64,000 nt of DNA from Saccharothrix syringae (GTDB lineage: Bacteria; Actinomycetota; Actinomycetes; Mycobacteriales; Pseudonocardiaceae), in the NCBI RefSeq assembly GCF_009498035.1, contig NZ_CP034550.1, positions 1,054,001 to 1,118,000 of the forward strand, read 5' to 3'. Every line of letters begins with the position of its first letter. Position 1 is the stretch's first letter. This document shows positions 56,037 to 64,000 of this stretch, piece by piece. A program made the position numbers and the translations under genes. The notes below the pieces were generated by a model, which was not told the DNA's origin, made no database searches, and saw nothing but the letters and a program-made list of their open reading frames with translations.

Positions 56037-58928
56037 GTGACGGCAACGAACCCTGAGGCCCGCGTAGCACTCGCGCCAGGATCGATCGTCGTGATCCGTG
56101 ACGAGGAGTGGCTGGTTCAGGCGGCCGAGGAGACGGCTGACGGCACCCTCGTTCACGTGCAGGGTCTCAGCGAGCTGGTCCGCGACACCAGTGCTTCGTT
56201 CTACACCAGTCTGGACAAGATCGTCCCGCTGGAACCGGCCCGTGCGCAGGTAGTGGCCGATGACAGCCCTCGCTACCGCACCACCAGGCTGTGGCTGGAA
56301 TCGACCATCCGTAAGACCCCCGTGCCGCTCGGGGAGCGTTCGCTGTCCGTAGCAGTTCGAGGGCTGGCCGATCCGCTGAGCTACCAGCAGTCGGCGGTGC
56401 GCAAGGCCCTCGGCCCGGCAAACCTGCGTCCGCGGATCCTGTTGGCGGACGCGGTCGGTCTCGGTAAGACGCTCGAAATCGGCATGATCCTCTCAGAGTT
56501 GGTGCGCCGCGGTCGCGGTGAACGAATTCTCGTGGTGACGCCTCGGCACGTGCTGGAGCAGATGCAGCACGAATTGTGGTGCCGTTTCGCGCTCCCGTTC
56601 GTCCGACTTGATTCCGCTGGCATCCAGCGCGTGCGCCAGCAACTGCCTGCGACACGAAATCCCTTCACCTACTACAAGCGCGTGATCGTCTCGATCGACA
56701 CCCTCAAGTCCGACCGCTACGTGGCGAGCCTGCGCAAGCAGCGCTGGGACGCCGTGGTCATCGATGAGTCCCACAATCTGGCCAACGCCGCGACGCTCAA
56801 CAACCGGCTGGCGCGGTTGCTGGCTCGCAACGCCGAGGCACTCATCCTCGCCTCGGCAACCCCGCACAACGGCCGCGCCGACTCGTTCGCCGAGCTGCTG
56901 AGGTTGTTGGACCCCTCGGCCGTGCCGGTCAATGGCGAGCTGGATCCGGACGAGGTACGGCGACTGGTCATCCGGCGGCACCGGCACAGCCCCGAAGTCG
57001 CCCAGGTCGTCGGCGCTGACTGGGCCGAACGACGGGAGCCGGACAACGTCCTCGTACCAGCCACGAGCGAAGAGAACGCGGTTGCCCGTGAGCTGGAGGA
57101 AACCTGGTTGTGGCCTGGACGGGGCGGAAGCCCGTACTCCGAACAGAATGCTTCGCTGTTCCCGTGGACGCTGGCCAAGGCGTTCCTGTCCTCACCGGCG
57201 GCCTTGAAGGAGACCATCGACGGGCGGCTGGGGCGCCTCGGGCACGACGACCGGGCTGAGGCCGAACGACGCGCGCTGCGGAGGCTGGCTGAGCTCAACG
57301 ACAAGACGCGGCAGCGGCCACCAGCCAAGTACCAACGGCTCGTCGAACACCTTAAGGAGATCGGTGTGGGCCGCGGCTCGCCGGTCCGGGCAGTAGTTTT
57401 CGCCGAGCGGCTGGAAACTCTGCGCTGGCTGCACCGCACGCTGCCTGCCGACCTCGGAGTTCCTGCCAACGCCGTCGAACTCATGCACGGTGGGCTCCCC
57501 GACGATCAACAGCAGAGCATCGTGGAGGCGTTCAAGCAGGAACAGGCGCCGGTACGGGTCCTGGTGACCGGCGACGTGGCCTCCGAAGGCGTCAACCTGC
57601 ATGCCCAGTGCCACAACCTGATTCACTACGACATCCCCTGGAGCCTCATCCGCATCGAGCAGCGCAACGGTCGCATCGACCGATACGGGCAAAAACACGC
57701 TCCGCGCATCACCGCACTGCTGCTAGACCCTGCCAGCGAGCGGTTCGCTGGCGACGTGCGCATCCTCGCCAAACTGGTGGAGAAGGAGAACGAGGCGCAT
57801 ACCGCGCTCGGCGACGTCGCGTCCCTGATGGGGCACTACGACGTCAAGAGCGAGGAAGACGACATCCGCGCCGTGTTGGCCGGTAGCAAGAAGTTCGACG
57901 ACGTGGTCCGCCCCGTCGCCGCTGTCGCGGCGGGTAACGACCTCAGTGCGCTGTTCGCCCAGCTCTTCGACTCGCCCGCCACACCCACATTCGAGCCGTC
58001 AACGGCAAGCCAGCCGGACGCGGACACCGAGGTCGACCTCGGCTCAGTCGTCTATGACGACGACGTGTCATACCTGGAGGACGCGCTGCAGGAGGCGTTC
58101 ATCGACCCGACGGCCCCGCTGGCACGTGGCGGGGTGGGGTGGCGGCGGGACACCGCCTTTGGCACCGTCGAACTGACTCCGCCGCCCGATCTCGCGCAGC
58201 GCCTGAACGTGCTGCCGCAGAAGTACCTCGCCGAACGCAACGTCACCGAACGGCTGGTGCTCGCCACTACCCGAGCACGCGGCAAGGATCGGCTCGCCGC
58301 CGCGTTGCACGACGACAAGAAGCTGAGCTGGCCGGACGCGCACTACCTCGCTCCACTGCACCCGGTCCTCGACTGGGCGGCGGACCGTGCCCTGGCCGCC
58401 CTGGGCCGCAACGAGGTCTTCGCCGTACGCGGGAATGTGGATTCCCCGACCGTCCTGCTCGTCGGCACGCTCACCAACAGGCGCGGTCAGGTCGTGTCGG
58501 TCGCCTGGCTGACCGCGCAGTTCCCGGTGGAGGATGATCCCTCCTTCGCACTGATCGCCCCGCACGGCTCGGCCCGGGAGGCCCTGGCCTCGCTGGGCTG
58601 GGACAGCTCGCGGGCCAATCCCGGACCGATCGAGAATGTAGCGGCCCTCCAAGGGCTCGTGGCTCCCGCAGTCGACCAAGCTGAGAAGCACCTGATCACC
58701 CTCTTCACAGCCGCCGCCGACGACGTGGCAAGTCGAGTGGAGCAGTGGTCCACCCGACTTGACACTTGGGATGAAGAAGCCGATGCGCTCATCCAGCGCA
58801 GCGAGATCAAGCGTAGGCGAGCGAGTGTGGAACAGGAACGGGCAATGGTTCAGGCCATGGCACCGGACCGGCAACTTGTACGGCCGCTGCTGGTGGTCGT
58901 TCCTGATGTGGAAGGCGTGGTGCTGTGA
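56037..58928 (+). CDS. drmD: SNF2-family helicase DrmD-like
   Basis: 963 residues from GTG 56037, chosen for the GGAG about eleven bases upstream; ATG 56019 would add six residues. Walker A ADAVGLGKTLEIGM near 141, DESH box near 243 (VVIDESHNLAN), SATPHNGRADS, and helicase C with VTGDVASEGVNLHAQC and QRNGRIDRYGQ. This is the RapA/SNF2 type used by class 1 DISARM (DrmD). Its 3' end overlaps the methylase gene by 4 bp (GTGA), so the two are coupled. Confidence 0.87.
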   Translation: MTATNPEARVALAPGSIVVIRDEEWLVQAAEETADGTLVHVQGLSELVRDTSASFYTSLDKIVPLEPARAQVVADDSPRYRTTRLWLESTIRKTPVPLGERSLSVAVRGLADPLSYQQSAVRKALGPANLRPRILLADAVGLGKTLEIGMILSELVRRGRGERILVVTPRHVLEQMQHELWCRFALPFVRLDSAGIQRVRQQLPATRNPFTYYKRVIVSIDTLKSDRYVASLRKQRWDAVVIDESHNLANAATLNNRLARLLARNAEALILASATPHNGRADSFAELLRLLDPSAVPVNGELDPDEVRRLVIRRHRHSPEVAQVVGADWAERREPDNVLVPATSEENAVARELEETWLWPGRGGSPYSEQNASLFPWTLAKAFLSSPAALKETIDGRLGRLGHDDRAEAERRALRRLAELNDKTRQRPPAKYQRLVEHLKEIGVGRGSPVRAVVFAERLETLRWLHRTLPADLGVPANAVELMHGGLPDDQQQSIVEAFKQEQAPVRVLVTGDVASEGVNLHAQCHNLIHYDIPWSLIRIEQRNGRIDRYGQKHAPRITALLLDPASERFAGDVRILAKLVEKENEAHTALGDVASLMGHYDVKSEEDDIRAVLAGSKKFDDVVRPVAAVAAGNDLSALFAQLFDSPATPTFEPSTASQPDADTEVDLGSVVYDDDVSYLEDALQEAFIDPTAPLARGGVGWRRDTAFGTVELTPPPDLAQRLNVLPQKYLAERNVTERLVLATTRARGKDRLAAALHDDKKLSWPDAHYLAPLHPVLDWAADRALAALGRNEVFAVRGNVDSPTVLLVGTLTNRRGQVVSVAWLTAQFPVEDDPSFALIAPHGSAREALASLGWDSSRANPGPIENVAALQGLVAPAVDQAEKHLITLFTAAADDVASRVEQWSTRLDTWDEEADALIQRSEIKRRRASVEQERAMVQAMAPDRQLVRPLLVVVPDVEGVVL

Positions 58929-61900
58929 ACGGGTCGGACGCGATCCTCGTCGGCGAGGGTTGGATCTCGGAGCACTACTTCACCACCCAGGCCAAAGGCG
59001 AGTCGTTCCACACGAAGGTGCTGGAGCGGAGGGCGTTCTGGGACGCCGAGGCGAAGGAGGGGCGCGCGACACCCCGATCGCGGTTCGTCGAGGCCCGGCA
59101 GAACTTGGAGAGCGATCTCGCCGCCTTGACCGAACTGCTCGACCCGGCCGCCGAAATCGACACACGCGACGGACGCACCGCGGACGACGCCGCTGCCGCG
59201 GTTCATGAGCGGCTGCTCGACGTGCTCGAATTGACCGGTCACGGCCTCGTCCTCGACCGACAGGGGCCGCTCCTGCGCGTGTCGCCCCCCGGTGTCACCG
59301 GGCACACACCGCTGATCGTGGTGTCAGCCCGCCCGATCGCCGCGGTCGAGGAATTGCTCGCCCGTGATGCGGTCACCCTGCGTGAGCCGGTGCAGCTCAC
59401 CGAGGACGCTGAGGAGGTGAAATCCGCCGCGCGGCTGACGTCGGCGCTTTTCGTTGCGGACGAGGCGCCCGACCTCGTCCTCCTGCTCGCGGGTCGCTGG
59501 GTGCTGCTCGCCGAGCGGGAGCGCTGGGCCGAGGGCCGCTATCTCGCCGTCGACGTGCAGTTGGTGTGTGAGCGCAACGACGGCAAGAAGGGCGGGGAAA
59601 TCGACCGGGCACTCACCTGCCTGTCCGCCCAGTCAATCGCGCCGGACGCGGAGGGGAAGCTGTGGTGGCACGGTATCCTCGAAGCGTCCGTCAAGCACAC
59701 CGTCGGCGTCTCCAAGGACCTGCGTGACGGTGTCCGCCTGTCTATCGAGATCATTGCCAACGAGGTCGTCGCCCGCCGCCGCGACAAGGGACTCGATCCG
59801 CTGCCCGCCAGTGAGGCCCAACCGCTGGCAAAGCAGGCACTGCGATTCCTCTACCGCATCCTGTTCCTGCTCTACGCGGAGGCATCGCCCGAGCTGGGTG
59901 TACTGCCCGCGGGCGCCCGCGAGTACGACCAGGGGTACAGCCTGGACAGGCTGCGCGAATTGGTCCAGGTCGAGTTGGCCAGCCCGCGTGCCCGCAACGG
60001 CACGCACCTGTACGAGTCGCTGGCCGCGCTGTTTTGTCTGGTTGACATGGGACACATGCCGAAGACGGTCGTCGGCGACAACGACGATGAGCAGGACGCG
60101 GCGTTCGGCGAGGGCTTGACGTTCAACCCGCTGCGCGCCGACCTGTTCCGGCCAGAGGCAACCGCCCACATCGACGCTGTCAGGTTGGGCAACGCCGCAC
60201 TGCAGCAAGTCCTCACCCACTTGCTGCTAAGTAAGGAGTCACGTGGTAAGGACCGGGGCTTCATCTCGTACGCGGAGCTGGGCATCAACCAGCTCGGCGC
60301 GGTCTACGAAGGGCTGATGTCCTACACCGGCTTCTTCGCCGAGACCGACCTCTACGAGGTGGCCAAGAACGGCGATGCCTCTAAAGGCTCGTGGGTCGTC
60401 CCCGTTGAGCGAGCCGACGGGATCGCGTCAGCCGACTTCGTGAAGACTCTCGACCCACACACGGGCGAGCCACGACCGGTGCTGCACCAGAAGGGGTCGT
60501 TCGTGTTCCGCCTCACTGGGCGAGAGCGCCAGCAGTCCGCGTCGTACTACACCCCTGAAGTGCTCACCCGCTTCACCGTCGGCCAGGCCCTCGAAGAACT
60601 GCTCGACCAGGACGACCGCACGACTACTGCGGCGGAGATCCTGCATATGACCGTCTGCGAGCCCGCCCTCGGCTCGGGCGCGTTCGCGATCGAGGCAGTG
60701 CGGCAGTTGGCTGAGCAGTACCTCAAGCGCCGCCAAGCCGAGCGGGGTGTGCGCATCGACCCGGACGAGTACCCGCGCCGGTTGCAGGAGGTCAAGGCAT
60801 ACCTGGCGCTGCACAACGTGTATGGCGTCGACCTCAATGCCACCGCCGTAGAGCTGGCGGAGATTTCCCTGTGGCTGGATACCATGGTGGAAGGCCTGGC
60901 GGCACCGTGGTTCGGGCTGCACCTTCGGCGCGGCAACTCCCTCGTCGGCGCCAGGCGGGCGGTGTATCCGCGCAGTCAGGTCAGCAACAAGTCCTGGCTG
61001 ACCGAGGTCCCCCGGCACGTGCCGCTGACGTCGCTCGTGGAGGACATCGAGGCTGGGCGGGTCGCCGACGAGGGCATCCACCACTTCCTGCTGCCGGCCG
61101 ACGGCTGGGGTGCGGCGGCCGATGCTAAGGAAGCCGTCTCGCTGGCCCGCGAGTCGGCGAGACGGCTCAAGACGTGGCGCAAGGGCGTGCGTTCCAAGCC
61201 CACACAGCCGCAGGTCAACGCGCTGGTCGAGTTGGCGCACCGGGTGGAGGTGCTGTGGCAGATCGCCTACCGCCGACTAAAGATCGCTGAGCAGGAAATT
61301 CGCCGTGCGATCCCGGTGTGGGGTGCTGACGACCTGCCGTCTGGCGGGGTCGTGCAGCGAGAGCAAATCGAAGCGGCGCTCGCCGACTCCAACGGTGCCT
61401 ATCAGCGTCTGCGGCGGACGATGGATGCCTGGACCGCGCTGTGGTTCTGGCCGCTCACCGACGAGACCACCACCGTGGATGGGAAGCGAGTGGAGCCCCC
61501 CACGCTGGCGCAGTGGATTGCCGGGTTGCAGGCGTTGCTGGGCCGAAGCCCCGAGGTGCGAAAGAAGTCCCTGCCACGCGAGACACTCGCCAGTAGCGTT
61601 GGCTGGGACGACCTCAGCGAAGCTGAGAAGCTCGAACTTGCCTTTGCGAACGCGCTACCGGTGGCAGACGTGCTGCGGGTGCATCCCTGGCTCAGGGTAT
61701 GCGATCGGGTCGCCGAGCAGCATGGTTTCTTCCATTGGAACCTGGACTTCGCGACCGCGTTCGCCCAGGGCGGGTTCGATCTGCAAGTCGGAAATCCGCC
61801 GTGGGTACGGCCCAGGTCTGACGTCGATGCGCTCTTGGCGGAGGGTGACCCGTGGTGGAAGCTCACAGTAAAGCCGAGCCAGGCCCTGATCCGGGAGAAG

Positions 61901-63646
61901 CGCGCCGAGACCCTGGCCCACGCTGGGGTGACCGACCTCATTGTTGACGGCACCACCGACGTCGCATGCACTGCGGAGTTCGTCGGGTCGCTACCGCAGT
62001 ACCCGCATCTGCAGGGGTTTCAGCCCGATCTCTACCGCTGCTTCATGGAGCAGACTTGGCGGCTCGGCTCCGAGCGCGGCGTAGTCGGCCTCATTCATCT
62101 CGACACGCATTTCACCGACGATAAGGCAGGGCTGCTCCGTGCCGAAGCCTACCGGCGGCTGCGTCGGCACTGGGAATTTAGCAACGAGCTTCAGCTTTTT
62201 GAAATCGGAAACCAGAGACATTACAGCGTAAATATCTACGCCCAGCACCGTCCCGCGGTCTCGTTCCGTCACGCCGTGTCCCTCTACCACCCGGACACGG
62301 TGAGCCGGTCGCTGATCCACGACGGATCCGGGCCGGAGCCGGGGCTCAAAGACGCCGAGGGGAACTGGGACCAGCGGCCGCACCGCAGGCGGATCACCCA
62401 GGTCACCGAAGATGTACTGGCGACCTGGCACGCCGTCTTGGAGGACTCGGCAACGCCGGTCTCGCAAACTCGCATGGTTTATGCGGTCAACCGGTCCGCA
62501 GCCTCGGTACTGAACAAGCTGTCCGGCTTGCCGCGAATCAGCAGCCTTGGGCTTCAGTTCTCCCGCGGATGGGATGAGAGCATCGATAGAAAGAAGGGCT
62601 ACTTCGAGGCCCGCTGGGGTGCACCCAGCACCTGGAACGAAGTAATTCTGCAGGGCCCGCACCTATATGTTGCCACCCCACTAAACAAAATCCCGAACAA
62701 GACCATGCTGAGCAACGTGGACTGGTCGGCCAGCGACTTCGAGACTCTTGCGCCGGACGCTGTTCCGGTCACGGCCTACAAACCCATCGGCGACCGCTAT
62801 CGCTACGACTGCGCCTACACCGACTGGGGCGATAAGGAAAATCCCGAGCCCGCACGAGACCACTACCGTATCGCCTGGCGGAACATGGGTGTCAACACCA
62901 ACGAGCGGACCCTCATCTCAGCACTCATTCCTCCGGGCCCAGCCCACGTCCACGGTGTCTCCTCGGCGGGGGCACCCGAGGGAGAGCTCAGCAACCTTAT
63001 TGCTGCGAACGGCTATCTCAGCTCGCTCGTCAGCGACTTCGCGGTCCGCGTGGTACCCAAGTCGACCATCAGTATGGGCACACTCAATCGACTGCCATGG
63101 ATAAGCGGCCGCCTTCAGGCTGAGCTGATCTTGCGTACCCTTCGCCTCAATGCCGTCACCGACGTCTACGCTGACCTCTGGGCAAAATGCTGGTTGTCCG
63201 AATTTACCGGTGACTCTTGGACCGGCGGCCTCTTCCACTCCCGCCGCCCCGAATTGGGCGCTGTTGGCCCTACCTGGACCTCCGATACCCCGCTGCGGGT
63301 CGCCGCCGACCGCCGTCAGGCTCTTGTCGAGATCGACGCACTGGTTGCTCTGATGCTCGGCCTCACCCCCGACGAGCTGTGCTCGATCTACCGTACCCAA
63401 TTCGCAGTCCTGTACGGCTACGACCGCAACGTCTACTTCTACGACGCCAACGGACGGCTCGTCCCCAACTCCGTGCTCACCGCATGGCGCAAGAAGGGCG
63501 ACCGGACTACCCAAGATGAGCGCACCGCCACCAACCAGGCTGGCAACACCTACACCTACGAGCTGCCGTTCGTGACGCTGGACCGGGAAGCGGACATGCG
63601 TCAGGCGTACGCACACTTCCAGCGTCTGCTTGAGGAGCGCTCGTGA
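58925..63646 (+). CDS. Eco57I-type DNA methyltransferase DrmMI-like
   Basis: 1573 residues. SAM motif I CEPALGSGAFAIEA near 578; VYGVDLNATAVELAEISLWL is motif II/III; NPPWVRPR near 957 is motif IV of N6-adenine methylases. Large N-terminal (1-500) and C-terminal (1000-1573) extensions, the latter including the target recognition region. Class 1 DISARM and BREX use adenine methylases of this kind; DrmMI are usually shorter. It should mark self DNA at an unknown site. Next gene starts in a GTGA overlap. Confidence 0.88.
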   Translation: MNGSDAILVGEGWISEHYFTTQAKGESFHTKVLERRAFWDAEAKEGRATPRSRFVEARQNLESDLAALTELLDPAAEIDTRDGRTADDAAAAVHERLLDVLELTGHGLVLDRQGPLLRVSPPGVTGHTPLIVVSARPIAAVEELLARDAVTLREPVQLTEDAEEVKSAARLTSALFVADEAPDLVLLLAGRWVLLAERERWAEGRYLAVDVQLVCERNDGKKGGEIDRALTCLSAQSIAPDAEGKLWWHGILEASVKHTVGVSKDLRDGVRLSIEIIANEVVARRRDKGLDPLPASEAQPLAKQALRFLYRILFLLYAEASPELGVLPAGAREYDQGYSLDRLRELVQVELASPRARNGTHLYESLAALFCLVDMGHMPKTVVGDNDDEQDAAFGEGLTFNPLRADLFRPEATAHIDAVRLGNAALQQVLTHLLLSKESRGKDRGFISYAELGINQLGAVYEGLMSYTGFFAETDLYEVAKNGDASKGSWVVPVERADGIASADFVKTLDPHTGEPRPVLHQKGSFVFRLTGRERQQSASYYTPEVLTRFTVGQALEELLDQDDRTTTAAEILHMTVCEPALGSGAFAIEAVRQLAEQYLKRRQAERGVRIDPDEYPRRLQEVKAYLALHNVYGVDLNATAVELAEISLWLDTMVEGLAAPWFGLHLRRGNSLVGARRAVYPRSQVSNKSWLTEVPRHVPLTSLVEDIEAGRVADEGIHHFLLPADGWGAAADAKEAVSLARESARRLKTWRKGVRSKPTQPQVNALVELAHRVEVLWQIAYRRLKIAEQEIRRAIPVWGADDLPSGGVVQREQIEAALADSNGAYQRLRRTMDAWTALWFWPLTDETTTVDGKRVEPPTLAQWIAGLQALLGRSPEVRKKSLPRETLASSVGWDDLSEAEKLELAFANALPVADVLRVHPWLRVCDRVAEQHGFFHWNLDFATAFAQGGFDLQVGNPPWVRPRSDVDALLAEGDPWWKLTVKPSQALIREKRAETLAHAGVTDLIVDGTTDVACTAEFVGSLPQYPHLQGFQPDLYRCFMEQTWRLGSERGVVGLIHLDTHFTDDKAGLLRAEAYRRLRRHWEFSNELQLFEIGNQRHYSVNIYAQHRPAVSFRHAVSLYHPDTVSRSLIHDGSGPEPGLKDAEGNWDQRPHRRRITQVTEDVLATWHAVLEDSATPVSQTRMVYAVNRSAASVLNKLSGLPRISSLGLQFSRGWDESIDRKKGYFEARWGAPSTWNEVILQGPHLYVATPLNKIPNKTMLSNVDWSASDFETLAPDAVPVTAYKPIGDRYRYDCAYTDWGDKENPEPARDHYRIAWRNMGVNTNERTLISALIPPGPAHVHGVSSAGAPEGELSNLIAANGYLSSLVSDFAVRVVPKSTISMGTLNRLPWISGRLQAELILRTLRLNAVTDVYADLWAKCWLSEFTGDSWTGGLFHSRRPELGAVGPTWTSDTPLRVAADRRQALVEIDALVALMLGLTPDELCSIYRTQFAVLYGYDRNVYFYDANGRLVPNSVLTAWRKKGDRTTQDERTATNQAGNTYTYELPFVTLDREADMRQAYAHFQRLLEERS

Positions 63647-64000
63647 GCAAGCTACTGCCCACACTCCAGGCGGCTCGGATCCGGACCAGCCTCGTCGACT
63701 ACCTTACGACGACCTTCGGGCTCACTGACGGAGACGCCCGCGACGGATTGGACTGGTTCCTGTCTGATCCGGATATCGGCATGTTCAAGGGGCCGTATGT
63801 GCGGCTGCGGTTGCCGTTCCGTCCAGCTGACGCCGGATGGCGGGCCACTCTTGACTGGTACGAAGGCTTCCCGCCGTACGGGCACCAAGCGGCGGCGTTC
63901 GCCCGGCTGGCGTCCGCCGCGGACGGGAAACCGCGTCGTCCGCTGCCAACACTGGTCACCACCGGCACCGGTTCGGGCAAGACCGAGGCATTCCTCTACC
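63643..64000 (+). CDS. DEAD/DEAH-box helicase (3' truncated by window)
   Basis: 119 codons visible from GTG 63643 in the GTGA overlap. Opens SKLLPTLQAARIRTSLVDYL, then FPPYGHQAAAF (Q-motif-like) and TGTGSGKTEAF at 107-117, a Walker A of Lhr/DUF1998-linked helicases. The gene runs past the window end. Its coupling to the methylase suggests it is the last part of the same operon, not a canonical DISARM gene. Confidence 0.8.
   Translation, partial: MSKLLPTLQAARIRTSLVDYLTTTFGLTDGDARDGLDWFLSDPDIGMFKGPYVRLRLPFRPADAGWRATLDWYEGFPPYGHQAAAFARLASAADGKPRRPLPTLVTTGTGSGKTEAFLY

Overview
The window is high-GC actinobacterial chromosome. Gene content and protein sequences (UPF0182, PadR, RF2 without a frameshift site, FtsEX, a cholesterol oxidase, XRE/DUF5753 regulators paired with small zinc proteins, many GTG starts) suggest a member of the Pseudonocardiaceae, of the Saccharothrix/Lentzea/Actinosynnema type. 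This placement is inferred from style and composition, not from a marker comparison.

Bases 1-22.9 kb look like core genome: a UPF0182 membrane protein, two initiator tRNA genes each with its own terminator, a PadR regulator, prfB, the ftsE-ftsX-smpB run, a NarL-type two-component system, and ssrA (tmRNA) about 2 kb from smpB. Next come an ArsR regulator coupled to a serine/threonine dehydratase, an SDR, and a minus-strand cassette of an HTH protein, an alpha/beta hydrolase and a secreted cholesterol oxidase. That cassette has twin palindromic operators in front of it. The section ends with hrpB, a glycosyltransferase, a GNAT protein, an MFS pump, a membrane-anchored DsbA-like protein and a PaaK-like CoA ligase.

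From tRNA-Ala(GGC) at 23.0 kb to about 43.4 kb the content turns accessory. It holds a WXG100-like cassette with a YbaB-like protein, two tandem Imm50-like proteins, a TmrB-like P-loop protein, and a DUF1963 gene and a tyrosine integrase that each carry one in-frame TAG. It also holds an excisionase, several XRE regulators with zinc-protein, SLOG and NUDIX neighbours, a four-copy 12-bp iteron-like array, and an EspC-like / polymorphic-toxin / immunity cassette. Remnants of a prim-pol-like gene and of an XRE-TPR gene point to repeated insertion and decay.

From 43.4 kb to the right edge lies a large defence locus best described as a composite DISARM system. A minus-strand arm encodes a two-HKD phospholipase-D-type protein, an unrecognised partner and a C5 cytosine methyltransferase. 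A divergent plus-strand arm encodes an RpoD-like sigma factor, DrmA-like helicase, DrmB (DUF1998), DrmD-like SNF2 helicase, an Eco57I-type methyltransferase (DrmMI-like) and a further DEAD/DEAH helicase cut by the window end. Most junctions within each arm overlap by 4 bp or are short. Having both a class-1-type (DrmD plus adenine methylase) and a class-2-type (C5 methylase) set, together with a housekeeping-like sigma factor and an extra helicase, is the most interesting observation here.
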